64,000 nt of DNA from Bacillota bacterium (GCA_023458875.1 JAEWXO010000045.1:1-64000); one strand, 5' to 3'. Positions 51,642 through 61,386 are shown, numbered from the stretch's first letter. Program-made: numbers and translations. The notes: a model not told the origin generated them from the letters alone.

Positions 51642-54600
51642 TTAATCGGCAAAATATTTTACGCCGCTTTCAAATATGAACTGATCCTTTGGTCCCTTGA
51701 CATTTTTACAGATATCAGAGCCTTTTCTTTCACTGTGTCCCATTTTTCCGAGTATTCTTCCGTCAGGAGATGTGATACCCTCGATAGCATCTACTGAAGT
51801 GTTAGGGTTATATCTGATGTTCATTGTAGGTTTATTGTCCATGTCGATGTACTGTGTAGCAATCTGACCGTTTGCGGCAAGAGTTTTAATAAGTTCAGGT
51901 GATGCCACGAATCTTCCTTCACCATGTGAAATTGCGATAGTATGAGTTCTGCCAACCTCACATGCTGCAAGCCAAGGAGACTTGTTTGAAGCTATTCTTG
52001 TACGGACCATCATTGACTGATGTCTTGCGATAGTGTTGAATGTAAGTGTAGGTGACTCATTGGTCATGTCTGTGATTTCACCGAAAGGAACAAGACCAAG
52101 CTTTATAAGTGCCTGGAAGCCGTTGCATATACCGAGCATAAGACCGTCACGGTTTTTAAGAAGCTCATGGACAGCATCCTTTATGCGAGGATTTCTGAAA
52201 AATGCCGTTATGAATTTACCGCTTCCTTCAGGCTCGTCACCACCGCTGAATCCGCCTGGAAGCATAATAATCTGTGAGTTCTTGATAGCCTTTTCTATTT
52301 CATTTACAGATTCTTCAATTGCAGAAGCAGTAAGGTTTTTAATAACAATTGTATCTGTAACAGCGCCTGCTTTTTCAAATGCTTTTGCAGTGTCATATTC
52401 ACAGTTTGTACCGGGGAATACAGGAATAAGAACACGCGGCTTTGCAACCTTTACAGCCGGTCTTACAGATATTCTCTTTTCATACATGTAAGCCTCAGGC
52501 TTTGTATCTTCAGTAGGAATAATGCACGGATAAACAGGTTCAAGCTTTGATTCCCATGCCTTAAGCAGTGTATCGACAGAAACAGCGTAGTCTATATTAT
52601 CAATTACAGGCTCTTCGTCCTGGGATGTAACAGTACCTATAACTGTTTCACTGCCCTTTGTAGTGCCGTTTATTTCAACGATGAATGAACCATAGGAAGG
52701 TTCAAAAAGCTGACTTTTTGAAAGCTTTTTGGTAAATCTGAAACCAAGTTTGTTTCCGAAGCACATTTTTGCAATACCCTCCGAAACACCGCCGCCGGTT
52801 ACAGTCCATATTGCCTTTGCTCTGTCAGAAGCAATAAGATTTTCAACCTTATCAAAACATCTTCTTACACTTTCAAAGTCAGGCAGTCCGTTTTCATCAT
52901 ATTTTGGAGCAATAAGAATAACGGAGTTTCCGGCTATCTTGAATTCAGGGGAAATAACTTTATGACTTGAAGCTGTTGAAACCGCAAATGAAACAAGTGT
53001 AGGAGGTACATCGATATTTTCAAATGTTCCCGACATTGAATCCTTTCCGCCTATAGCGCCGCAGCCAAATTCAAGCTGTGCCTTGAGAGCACCGAGAAGT
53101 GCCGCAAACGGTTTGCCCCATCTTGAAGGATCGTTCTGGGTTCTTTCGAAATATTCCTGAAATGTCAGCCAGCATTTTTTGTAGCTTCCGCCTGCTGCGA
53201 CTACCTTTGATATTGATTCAATTACAGCCATAATTGCGCCGTGGTAAGGACTTTTTTCGCTTATAACAGGGTTATAGCCCCAGCTCATAATTGAAGCTGT
53301 TGTTGTTTCACCATAAAGAACAGGAATTTTTGCAGCCATTGCCTGTGTAGGAGTGAGCTGATAAATTCCTCCGAAAGGCATAAGAACTGTTCCGGCACCG
53401 ATTGTGGAGTCAAATTTTTCAACAAGACCTTTCTGGGAACAGATGTTGAGGTTTGAAATCATTGATACCCAGCTTTCAGCATCATCTGAATAATCTGTTG
53501 AAATATTCATTGCAGGCTCAGCAACTGAAATATCCGTATGCTTTACGGCACCGTTGGAATTAAGGAATTCACGTGAAAGCGAAACAATTGTTTTTCCGTT
53601 CCAGTTCATTTTCAGTCTTTTTTCTGCAGTTACTTCAGCTACGAGTGTAGCTTCGATATTTTCCTTTGCAGCTTCTGACATGAATCTTTCGGCATCATCT
53701 GCAGCAACAACAACGGCCATTCTTTCCTGTGATTCGCTTATTGCAATTTCTGTTCCGTCAAGACCGTCATATTTTTTAGGAACAGCGTCAAGATTTATAA
53801 CAAGCCCGTCTGTAAGCTCGCCGATTGCAACTGATACACCGCCTGCACCGAAGTCATTGCAGCGTTTTATCATTGAAGTAACTGTTTTGTTTCTGAAAAG
53901 TCTCTGAAGCTTTCTTTCTTCAGGAGGGTTACCCTTCTGTACCTCTGCTCCGCAGTTTTCAAGCGATTCTGTTGTGTGGGATTTTGATGATCCGGTCGCA
54001 CCGCCACAGCCGTCACGTCCTGTTTTTCCTCCGAGAAGAATAACGACATCACCTGGTACAGGGGCTTCACGTCTTATGTTTTCTGCAGGAGCAGCGCCTA
54101 TTACAGCACCGATTTCCATTCTTTTTGCTACATATCCGGGATGATAGATCTCAGTTACGTGTCCGGTTGCAAGACCTATCTGGTTTCCATATGAGCTGTA
54201 TCCGTTTGCGGCACCGACTACGATTTTCCTTTGAGGGAGTTTGCCGTTTATTGAATCCTCAACAGGTACGAGCGGATTTGCGGCACCGGTTACACGCATG
54301 GCCTGATATACGTATGAGCGTCCTGAAAGAGGGTCACGTATTGCACCGCCCAGACATGTGGCAGCACCACCGAAAGGTTCGATTTCGGTAGGGTGATTAT
54401 GTGTTTCGTTTTTAAACATCAGGATCCAGTCTTCGGAATTTCCGTCAACATCAACCTTTATTTTCACAGAGCATGCATTGATTTCTTCACTTTCATCAAG
54501 ATCATCAAGCAGACCGTCTTTTTTCAGTTTTCTTACTGCTATTGTTGCAAGATCCATAAGTGTAAGCGGTTTGTCATCACGGCCAAGTTCTTTTTTGATA

Positions 54601-55361
54601 TTTTTATAAAGATTAAATGTTTCTTCTATATAAGGAGAGTGTATGGAAACATTCTCAATATTTGTAGAGAATGTTGTATGTCTGCAGTGATCTGACCAGT
54701 ATGTGTCGATCATTCTGATTTCTGTTATTGTAGGATTTCTTTCTTCTGTTTCCTTAAAATATTTCTGACAGAAGCATATATCGTCGTAATCCATTGCAAG
54801 ACCGTATTTTTTGATAAAGTCTTTAAGCTCGTCGCTGCTCATTTCCATAAAGCCTTCAAGGGTTTCAACATCAGTAGGAATTTCATATTTTACATCAAGT
54901 GATTGAGCTTTTCCGAGAGAAGCTTCACGGCTTTCTACTGGATTTATAAGGTATGCTTTGAGTTTATTGAATTCTGAGTCTGTAAGATTACCCTTGACAA
55001 TATAAACCCTGGCATTTTTAACTCTGCATCTTTCTCCCTGAGTTAAAATCTGGATACATTGCTCGCAGCTGTCAGCACGCTGATCAAATTGTCCCGGTAA
55101 AAATTCTACTGCGAATACCTGTTCATCTGGAGCGGTATCCGGCATGTCTCCGTAGGTGACGTCAACAGCAGGTTCTGAAAATACTGTATTTACAGCGGCT
55201 TCAAAATCCTCTTCTGAGAGTCTGTCAGCATCATAACGGTTGAGTATTCTGATGCTTTCAAGACTGCTGAGTCTCAGTGCAGTTTTAACATCGTTAAGCA
55301 CAGATTTTGCCTCTACGGCAAATTCAGGTTTCTTTTCAACATAAATTCTAAATACAGACAT
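51642..55361 (-). CDS. purL: Phosphoribosylformylglycinamidine synthase, single chain
   Basis: Fourth step of purine synthesis. About 1239 residues, the long single-polypeptide form. The synthetase halves carry FKNETHNHPTEIEPFGGAAT and RGRDGCGGATG-like motifs, and a class I glutaminase forms the C-terminus (VFPGTNCEYD, the Cys in MLGICNGFQ, and the His in SHGEGRF). The start at 55361 (MSVFRIYVEKKPE) follows GGAG by 6 nt; the frame extends further upstream without an RBS. No other pur gene is adjacent. Confidence 0.95.
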   Translation of the reverse strand: MSVFRIYVEKKPEFAVEAKSVLNDVKTALRLSSLESIRILNRYDADRLSEEDFEAAVNTVFSEPAVDVTYGDMPDTAPDEQVFAVEFLPGQFDQRADSCEQCIQILTQGERCRVKNARVYIVKGNLTDSEFNKLKAYLINPVESREASLGKAQSLDVKYEIPTDVETLEGFMEMSSDELKDFIKKYGLAMDYDDICFCQKYFKETEERNPTITEIRMIDTYWSDHCRHTTFSTNIENVSIHSPYIEETFNLYKNIKKELGRDDKPLTLMDLATIAVRKLKKDGLLDDLDESEEINACSVKIKVDVDGNSEDWILMFKNETHNHPTEIEPFGGAATCLGGAIRDPLSGRSYVYQAMRVTGAANPLVPVEDSINGKLPQRKIVVGAANGYSSYGNQIGLATGHVTEIYHPGYVAKRMEIGAVIGAAPAENIRREAPVPGDVVILLGGKTGRDGCGGATGSSKSHTTESLENCGAEVQKGNPPEERKLQRLFRNKTVTSMIKRCNDFGAGGVSVAIGELTDGLVINLDAVPKKYDGLDGTEIAISESQERMAVVVAADDAERFMSEAAKENIEATLVAEVTAEKRLKMNWNGKTIVSLSREFLNSNGAVKHTDISVAEPAMNISTDYSDDAESWVSMISNLNICSQKGLVEKFDSTIGAGTVLMPFGGIYQLTPTQAMAAKIPVLYGETTTASIMSWGYNPVISEKSPYHGAIMAVIESISKVVAAGGSYKKCWLTFQEYFERTQNDPSRWGKPFAALLGALKAQLEFGCGAIGGKDSMSGTFENIDVPPTLVSFAVSTASSHKVISPEFKIAGNSVILIAPKYDENGLPDFESVRRCFDKVENLIASDRAKAIWTVTGGGVSEGIAKMCFGNKLGFRFTKKLSKSQLFEPSYGSFIVEINGTTKGSETVIGTVTSQDEEPVIDNIDYAVSVDTLLKAWESKLEPVYPCIIPTEDTKPEAYMYEKRISVRPAVKVAKPRVLIPVFPGTNCEYDTAKAFEKAGAVTDTIVIKNLTASAIEESVNEIEKAIKNSQIIMLPGGFSGGDEPEGSGKFITAFFRNPRIKDAVHELLKNRDGLMLGICNGFQALIKLGLVPFGEITDMTNESPTLTFNTIARHQSMMVRTRIASNKSPWLAACEVGRTHTIAISHGEGRFVASPELIKTLAANGQIATQYIDMDNKPTMNIRYNPNTSVDAIEGITSPDGRILGKMGHSERKGSDICKNVKGPKDQFIFESGVKYFAD

Positions 55362-55435
55362 TTTAAACTCCATTTCTCTGCAGTAAACGGACATTTTCAG
55401 TTTTTATTTTTGCCTGATTACTGAAGATATTTAAT

Positions 55436-56743
55436 TTATTCTGTTATTTGTATCTCACCGATACAAAAATCATTCATAGACTTTTTAATTTTAACATAAA
55501 AAATCTTATTACGCAAACTTTTTATTTGATCTGATCTGTTAATTTTAACTAATGTATAATTAGGACTATATCCCTGATGAAATTCTGTGCAATTTTCTTT
55601 TTCAAACAAAACAGGATAGATTTTTCCGATCTGTTCATTGAGAAATTCTTTTTCAAGCTCGTTTCCTATAAGTATCATTTTTTCGGCTCTCAGTCTTTTG
55701 GCTTTTTTTGTAATCTGGTTTGGCATGGATGCTGCCTTTGTTCCGGTGCGTCTTGAATAAGGGAAAACGTTTATTTTGCTGAATTTCATTTTTTTTACAA
55801 ACTCACAGTTCTGTACGAAGTCGTCTTCAGTTTCATCGGGAAAGCCGACCATAACGTCCGTTGTGACAGATGGATCGGTAAAATAACTGCGGATTTTACT
55901 TACAAGCTCTTCGTATTCTGCGGAGGTGTATTTTCTGTTCATTGCTTTGAGTGTCCTGTCACATCCGCTTTGCAGTGAGAGGTGGAATTGAGGACAGAAT
56001 TTATCGAGCTTTGAGAGTCTGATAAGATCGGAATCAGATATTTTTTCAGGCTCAAGTGAGCCTAGTCTTACACGTCTGACGCCTTCTATTTTACAGCATT
56101 CTTCTACTGCATCAGTCAGTGAAAGTCCGTATTCAGCGCCGTAAAATGCGAGATTTATTCCTACAAGGACAATTTCCTGATGACCGTTTGTGGCAAGTGC
56201 CGTTACTTCGGAAATTACATCATTTAGAGGCTTTGACCTGATACGTCCTCTTGAATAGGGAATTATGCAGTAGCTGCAGAACTGATTGCATCCGTCCTGA
56301 ATCTTTACAAATGCCCGCGTCTTATTTTCAAATGAAATACATGACATGCTTTCTATTTTGTCGTTGTTATCATACGGAACAATGTCTACAATATGATTTC
56401 TTGCTGTTAATTCAGTTTTTACAAGGTTAATTATATCTGACCTGTTCTTTGTCCCTGTAATTATATCCGCCTCTGTAATTTTTTTTGCCTCTTCACTGAA
56501 GGCCTGCGGATAGCAGCCCGTAAGTACTATGAGCGCTGACGGATTTTCCGTTCTTAATCTTCTCATTGTCTGACGGACTTTTTTGTCGCTTGCAGACGTG
56601 ACGGTACATGAGTTGATTATTATGACATCAGCATTTTCTTCATCGTCCGCTGATGTAAAATTATTTTTTAAAAATTCCTCTTTCAGGCACTCTGTCTCAT
56701 AACAGTTGACTTTGCACCCGAACGTGACAAAAAATACAGTCAA
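55436..56743 (-). CDS. mtaB: tRNA t6A37 methylthiotransferase MtaB
   Basis: Radical-SAM enzyme that adds a methylthio group to t6A in tRNA. About 435 residues. The N-terminal UPF0004 domain has TFGCKVNCYE and INSCTVTSASD, the radical-SAM cluster motif is DGCNQFCSYCIIPYSRG, and a TRAM domain ends the protein. The start is a TTG at 56743 giving LTVFFVTFGCKVN, 7 nt after AAAGGAGA; the ATG at 56782 lies upstream of that RBS. It belongs to the MtaB/YqeV branch rather than MiaB. Confidence 0.92.
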   Translation of the reverse strand: MTVFFVTFGCKVNCYETECLKEEFLKNNFTSADDEENADVIIINSCTVTSASDKKVRQTMRRLRTENPSALIVLTGCYPQAFSEEAKKITEADIITGTKNRSDIINLVKTELTARNHIVDIVPYDNNDKIESMSCISFENKTRAFVKIQDGCNQFCSYCIIPYSRGRIRSKPLNDVISEVTALATNGHQEIVLVGINLAFYGAEYGLSLTDAVEECCKIEGVRRVRLGSLEPEKISDSDLIRLSKLDKFCPQFHLSLQSGCDRTLKAMNRKYTSAEYEELVSKIRSYFTDPSVTTDVMVGFPDETEDDFVQNCEFVKKMKFSKINVFPYSRRTGTKAASMPNQITKKAKRLRAEKMILIGNELEKEFLNEQIGKIYPVLFEKENCTEFHQGYSPNYTLVKINRSDQIKSLRNKIFYVKIKKSMNDFCIGEIQITE

Positions 56744-56841
56744 AAAAAAATCTCCTTTATTTGTTAGTTGTGCATACTGCATTTACTTGATTATTACTCA
56801 ATAAAATCATTATACTAAAGTTACAAAAAAATTTCAATCAC

Positions 56842-56870
56842 TTGACTATTAATATTTTTGGTGTTATAGT
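56842..56870 (+). promoter_or_regulatory. Promoter of the HPr-like gene
   Basis: -35 TTGACT (56842-56847), 17-bp spacer, -10 TATAGT (56865-56870). Confidence 0.7.
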
Positions 56871-56955
56871 TTAAAAAGTGGATTAACATAAAAAAATGTG
56901 CATATTATATATGTAGATGATTATATATGCATGATAATTGTTGGAGGTTTGTAAT

Positions 56956-57183
56956 ATGTTTACTGAGAATATTAACTTGTCAAGCGTAAACGATGTAAAA
57001 AAATTTGTAAACTTTGTTTCAACTTATAATTTTAAGATTGAACTTGCTTCAGGGAGATATACAGTTGATGCAAAATCAATAATGGGGGTATTCAGTCTTG
57101 ACCTTGCAAAGCCTATAAAAATGACAGCCGATACAGATGACCAGACATTTATTAATAATGTAAGACAATTTGCCGTTGCATAA
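56956..57183 (+). CDS. HPr-like protein lacking the active-site His (Crh-like)
   Basis: 75 residues of the HPr fold. The canonical GLHARPA segment that holds the phosphorylated His is replaced by SSVNDVKKF, with no His. The regulatory-serine helix is conserved as DAKSIMGVFSL (Ser41, equivalent to HPr Ser46). It would therefore not act in sugar phosphotransfer but could still be phosphorylated by HPr kinase, like Crh of Bacillus. The start at 56956 follows GGAGG. Confidence 0.82.
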   Translation: MFTENINLSSVNDVKKFVNFVSTYNFKIELASGRYTVDAKSIMGVFSLDLAKPIKMTADTDDQTFINNVRQFAVA

Positions 57184-57244
57184 CAAACAAATATTTTATA
57201 CGGATTATTATAAAACTACATAAACTGATTTTCATAAAATTTTC

Positions 57245-57281
57245 TGCACAGGTGTATCATAAAAACATCTGTGCATTTTTT
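57245..57281 (+). terminator. Terminator of the HPr-like gene
   Basis: TGCACAGGTGT pairs with ACATCTGTGCA (one G-U), followed by TTTTTT. Confidence 0.88.
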
Positions 57282-57359
57282 GTGTCATACTTTGACCGGA
57301 ATAATTATATATATTAACAGATTGATGTTACTGTTTATCCAAATGCATAAATCGTTAAT

Positions 57360-57494
57360 ATTCAGCCATATGTACAACTTAGGAATATATGACCGAAGGT
57401 CCAGGGCAGCCGGAAAGCCCGGTCGGTTCGTGCGAATCGAAATCCCTGCAAAACAAATAGCTTAACCGTAATGGCTGAATAGTAACTATAAATC
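57360..57494 (+). repeat. Structured intergenic repeat, copy G
   Basis: Flanked by a perfect 10-bp terminal inverted repeat ATTCAGCCAT / ATGGCTGAAT. The core is GGTCCAGGGC...GCCCGG, the hairpin TCGGTTC / GAATCGA (one G-U), and AAATCCCTGCA. The right end ATGGCTGAATAGTA is repeated once more 31 bp further on. Confidence 0.8.
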
Positions 57495-57555
57495 AGATAT
57501 GGCTGAATAGTAGCGATATAATAATTATTTCTTAAAAAGGTGATGAAGCTTTATA

Positions 57556-58707
57556 ATGATAAAAAAATACGGAAGGTTTATTGCGCTTTTTTATATGTGC
57601 ATATTGTCAGTAATTATATATAATTCGTATAATGTGACATATGCAGAGGATATTCAGACAACAGCACAGTCATATGTTCTTATAGAATCAGAAACCTGCA
57701 GAATACTTAAGGATTATAATTCCTCCCAGGAGCTGCCTATGGGGACGATGAATAAGCTCATGACAGTTCTGCTTGCAGCAGAGGCGATTAATGAAGGAAA
57801 ATTAAGCTTTGATCAGGAGCTTACAGCATCTGCAGCAGCAAATTCATCAAAGGGAGCGACTATATGGCTTATGAGCGGAGAGAAAATGAGTGTGATTGAT
57901 CTGCTGAAAGGACTTATAATAGGAAATGCAAATGATGCCGCAGTTGTTATTGCTGAGGCTCTGGGAGGGAACACGGCTTCGTTTGTAGAGAAAATGAACA
58001 GGCGTGCAGATGAGCTTGGAATGAAAAATACTGTCTTTACTGCACCGGGGGGCGTTGACGATGAAAATCAGCATACAACATCATACGATATGGCACTCCT
58101 GACACGTGAAGTTGTTAAATACAGCTTTCTGAAAGAAATAATGACAACATGGCTTGATTATCTGCGTGACGGAAATACAGAGCTTGTAAACGAAAATAAT
58201 CTTGTAAGAAGCTATGACGGTATACTGGGAGTAAAAGCATGTCATTCTGAAAAATCCGGCTACTCTCTTGCCGCAGCTGCAGAAAGAAACGGAGAAACGT
58301 ATATCTCTGTTATTTTATGCTGTAACGATAAGGATGAACGGTTTTCCATAGGCAAAAAATTACTTAACGCAGGCTTTTCCTTTTATAAAAAAATTATTCC
58401 CGGATTCAGCGGAGAACATATGATGCCTCTTAAAGTAAGACACGGTACAGACATGGCTGTTGAAACAGAAGCAGCATATCTGCCCCCTCTTGTTATACCA
58501 AAAGGTTCTGAAGGCAAAATGAGTACAATAATATTTTTACCCGAGTATATAGATGCCCCCCTGAAAAAAGGGCAGCGTGTCGGAACAATAGGGTTTTATG
58601 CAGATGAAACGCTGTTATATGAAACACCGCTTGTTACAGTAAGCTCTGTTGATAAAAATACATTTTTAAAATCATTTAAGAAGATTATAGTTAAAATGTT
58701 TAAATAA
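57556..58707 (+). CDS. D-Ala-D-Ala carboxypeptidase-like protein with degenerate active site
   Basis: 383 residues, secreted, with a PBP5/DacF-type fold and C-terminal domain. An N-terminal signal segment spans about 8-30. All three catalytic motifs are altered: SxxK reads T64-M-N-K67, the second motif SGN reads NAN (124-126), and KTG reads K227-A-C. The surrounding sequence (KLMTVLLAAEAI, KGLIIGNANDAAV, YDMALLTREV) aligns well. The protein is thus probably a non-catalytic peptidoglycan-binding or regulatory member. Confidence 0.8.
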   Translation: MIKKYGRFIALFYMCILSVIIYNSYNVTYAEDIQTTAQSYVLIESETCRILKDYNSSQELPMGTMNKLMTVLLAAEAINEGKLSFDQELTASAAANSSKGATIWLMSGEKMSVIDLLKGLIIGNANDAAVVIAEALGGNTASFVEKMNRRADELGMKNTVFTAPGGVDDENQHTTSYDMALLTREVVKYSFLKEIMTTWLDYLRDGNTELVNENNLVRSYDGILGVKACHSEKSGYSLAAAAERNGETYISVILCCNDKDERFSIGKKLLNAGFSFYKKIIPGFSGEHMMPLKVRHGTDMAVETEAAYLPPLVIPKGSEGKMSTIIFLPEYIDAPLKKGQRVGTIGFYADETLLYETPLVTVSSVDKNTFLKSFKKIIVKMFK

Positions 58708-58751
58708 AATGGATTTTTTTTGTTGGCTTCGTACAATAATAAATTATCCGC

Positions 58752-58780
58752 TTGCAAAAAAAATCATTATATAGTAAAAT
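58752..58780 (+). promoter_or_regulatory. Promoter of pgi
   Basis: -35 TTGCAA (58752-58757), 17-bp spacer, -10 TAAAAT (58775-58780). Confidence 0.6.
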
Positions 58781-58816
58781 TACAATAGGATAAGCAATTT
58801 TATTATGGAGGATCAT

Positions 58817-60154
58817 ATGATGACATTAAAATTAAATTTAAAATATCTTGACGGCTTTTTGGAAAAAGATGAGCTTACAGGAATTAAACCACAGGTTGAA
58901 GTAGCCGCAGAGCTTCTTCACAGTAAAAAAGGTCTCGGAAATGACTTTTTAGGGTGGCTTGATCTTCCTACCAACTATGATAAGGACGAGTTTGCAAGAA
59001 TTAAGGCAGCTGCTGCTAAAATCAAAAAAAATTCTGATATTCTTATAGTAATAGGCATCGGAGGTTCATATTTAGGTGCCAGAGCATGTATTGAGCTTCT
59101 TAAATCGCCTTTCTATAACAATCTTAAAAAAGATACCCCTGACATTTATTTTGTCGGAAACAATATCAGTCCGTCATATCTTAACCAGGTAATCTCTATT
59201 TGTGAGGGCAAGGATTTCTCAGTAAATGTTATTTCAAAATCAGGAACAACTACAGAGCCTGCACTTGCATTCAGAGTTTTCAGAGAAATGGTTGAAAAGA
59301 AATACGGAAAAGAAGGCGCAAAGGACAGAATTTTCTGTACAACTGACAAATCAAAGGGAACATTAAAGGAACTTGCAGACACAGAGGGTTATGAAACATT
59401 TGTAGTTCCTGATGACGTGGGCGGAAGATTTTCAGTTCTTACAGCAGTAGGACTTTTACCTATAGCTGCTGCAGGCTGTGATATAGATGCACTGATGACA
59501 GGAGCCAGAAAAGCACAGGAAGACTATATGGCTGATTTTGATAACAACGACTGTTACAAATATGCAGCACTCAGAAACATCCTTTACAGAAAAGGAAAGA
59601 GTGTAGAGCTTCTTGTTTCATATGATCCGAGCTTTACAATGATGTCAGAATGGTACAAACAGCTGTTTGGCGAGAGCGAAGGCAAAGACAATAAAGGAAT
59701 ATTCCCTTCAGCAGTAACATTTTCAACAGATCTTCACTCTATGGGACAGTTTATTCAGGACGGTTCAAGAATAATGTTTGAGACTGTTATGGATATAAAG
59801 AAGCCACAGCAGGATTTCTTCCTTAACAACGATGCTGAAAATCTTGACGGTCTTAATTTCCTTACAAATCAGAACATGTCTGTTGTAAACAAGAAAGCAC
59901 AGGAGGGAACAATAATTGCCCATACAGAGGGCGGAGTTCCTAATATTGTTCTTGAGCTTGAGGATACAGCAGAATACAGCGTAGGATACATGATTTATTT
60001 CTTTGAAAAGGCATGTGCCGTTTCGGGATATCTGCTTGGAGTAAACCCGTTCAATCAGCCCGGCGTTGAAAGCTACAAGTCGAACATGTTTGCGCTTCTC
60101 GGAAAACCGGGATATGAAGATAAAAAAGCTGAGCTTGAAGCAAAGCTTGGCTAA
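58817..60154 (+). CDS. pgi: Glucose-6-phosphate isomerase
   Basis: Interconverts glucose-6-phosphate and fructose-6-phosphate. About 445 residues of the Firmicutes-type PGI: the sugar-phosphate site [13 protein letters not shown] and [28 protein letters not shown], and the late Lys in [14 protein letters not shown]. The start is 58817 or 58820, both after GGAGG; the ATG at 58805 overlaps that RBS. Confidence 0.95.
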   Translation: MMTLKLNLKYLDGFLEKDELTGIKPQVEVAAELLHSKKGLGNDFLGWLDLPTNYDKDEFARIKAAAAKIKKNSDILIVIGIGGSYLGARACIELLKSPFYNNLKKDTPDIYFVGNNISPSYLNQVISICEGKDFSVNVISKSGTTTEPALAFRVFREMVEKKYGKEGAKDRIFCTTDKSKGTLKELADTEGYETFVVPDDVGGRFSVLTAVGLLPIAAAGCDIDALMTGARKAQEDYMADFDNNDCYKYAALRNILYRKGKSVELLVSYDPSFTMMSEWYKQLFGESEGKDNKGIFPSAVTFSTDLHSMGQFIQDGSRIMFETVMDIKKPQQDFFLNNDAENLDGLNFLTNQNMSVVNKKAQEGTIIAHTEGGVPNIVLELEDTAEYSVGYMIYFFEKACAVSGYLLGVNPFNQPGVESYKSNMFALLGKPGYEDKKAELEAKLG

Positions 60155-60216
60155 TTTATACAGACTCAATAAAATATATTACTAAAGCCGTCATGAACGG
60201 CGGAACGGAGAAAAAT

Positions 60217-60624
60217 ATGATTAAATTAATTGCAGGAAAAAAAGGTACAGGAAAAACAAAGATTATTATTGATATGATGAATTCCGCGGTAAACTCAACA
60301 AACGGAGATCTTGTATGCATAGAAAAAGGTTCAACTCTCAGATCACAGATAAGCTTCAAAATCAGATGGTGCGATACCGAATATTTTAACATAAACGGTT
60401 ATGATTCATTCTATGGATTTATAGCAGGTATGCTTGCAGGCAACTACGATATAAAGGAAATATTCGTTGACGGAATCCTCAAGATAGGCGGAACTGACTG
60501 TGAAGAATTAGGTATTTTACTTGAAAAGCTGGACAAGCTCACAGGAGAAGAAACAACAGTAGTATTTACTGTATCTGCTGATCAGTGTGACCTGTCAGAT
60601 AAAGTAAAGAAATTTATCGGATAA
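60217..60624 (+). CDS. Small P-loop protein, conserved in Clostridia
   Basis: 135 residues with Walker A GKKGTGKTK at the N-terminus and an acidic strand EIFVDGIL that may serve as Walker B. It looks like a minimal nucleotide-binding domain of the twitching-motility/PilT-like annotation group; no function is established. It is 62 bp after pgi, with a small GCCGT / ACGGC hairpin before its RBS, and is probably in the pgi transcript. Confidence 0.65.
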   Translation: MIKLIAGKKGTGKTKIIIDMMNSAVNSTNGDLVCIEKGSTLRSQISFKIRWCDTEYFNINGYDSFYGFIAGMLAGNYDIKEIFVDGILKIGGTDCEELGILLEKLDKLTGEETTVVFTVSADQCDLSDKVKKFIG

Positions 60625-60642
60625 TTAAAACCCAAAAAAGTA

Positions 60643-60671
60643 TTGACAATAAGGCATTAGTTTGATATAAT
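60643..60671 (+). promoter_or_regulatory. Promoter of yceD-rpmF
   Basis: -35 TTGACA (60643-60648), 17-bp spacer, -10 TATAAT (60666-60671): full consensus in both boxes. Confidence 0.88.
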
Positions 60672-60704
60672 GTATTTCATGATGCTCTAAGGGTGTAAAA
60701 AACT

Positions 60705-61154
60705 ATGATTATTAATTTAAAGAAAATATTTAATGTATCAGGAGAGTCTTTTCCTTTTGAGACTTCCGTTCCGCAGTCAGATATTACTGATGTCCGGGGT
60801 TATGATTTTGCTTCTCCTGTTCTGATAAAAGGACAGGCTTATAATCGTGCCGGAATAGTCAAGATCGTATTTACCACGGAATTTACCCTGAACCTTATAT
60901 GTGACAGATGCTTAAAGGAATTTAAACGTTCCTATGTTTATGATTTTGAACATGTAGTCGTTAAATCTCTTAATACGGATAATGATGAGTATGTTGTTGC
61001 GAATAATGAGAGCATTGATTTAAAAGAAATAGCAATTTCAGATTTGCTGTTACAGCTTCCGTCAAAGATACTTTGTGATGAAAACTGCAAAGGACTATGT
61101 ACAGTTTGTGGCTGCAATTTAAACGAATCACAGTGTGATTGCTTTTCATCTTAA
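60705..61154 (+). CDS. YceD/DUF177 family protein
   Basis: 149 residues with the DUF177 features: LICDRCLKEF in the middle and the C-terminal cysteine cluster CDENCKGLCTVCGCNLN...CDC. The family is always linked to rpmF and is implicated in 23S rRNA accumulation. It sits 33 bp upstream of rpmF behind a consensus promoter. Confidence 0.9.
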   Translation: MIINLKKIFNVSGESFPFETSVPQSDITDVRGYDFASPVLIKGQAYNRAGIVKIVFTTEFTLNLICDRCLKEFKRSYVYDFEHVVVKSLNTDNDEYVVANNESIDLKEIAISDLLLQLPSKILCDENCKGLCTVCGCNLNESQCDCFSS

Positions 61155-61187
61155 TGAAATAATATACTTTGATAAGGAGGTATAATA

Positions 61188-61370
61188 ATGGCAGTTCCAA
61201 AGAGAAAAACGTCTAAGGCTAGACGTGATAAGAGACGTTCAAGTGTATGGAAATTAGATGCTCCTGCATTCAGCAGATGTACAAACTGCGGAGAACTCAC
61301 TTCACCACATAAGGTTTGCAAAAACTGCGGATTCTACAAGGGTGTTGAGGTAATTAAGAAGGAAGCGTAA
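61188..61370 (+). CDS. rpmF: 50S ribosomal protein L32
   Basis: 60 residues: AVPKRKTSKARRDKRRS at the N-terminus, then a zinc-binding CTNC...CKNC pair, so this is the zinc-containing (C+) form. Strong RBS AAGGAGG. Co-transcribed with yceD. Confidence 0.97.
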   Translation: MAVPKRKTSKARRDKRRSSVWKLDAPAFSRCTNCGELTSPHKVCKNCGFYKGVEVIKKEA

Positions 61371-61386
61371 TTACGACTTTCTCATG

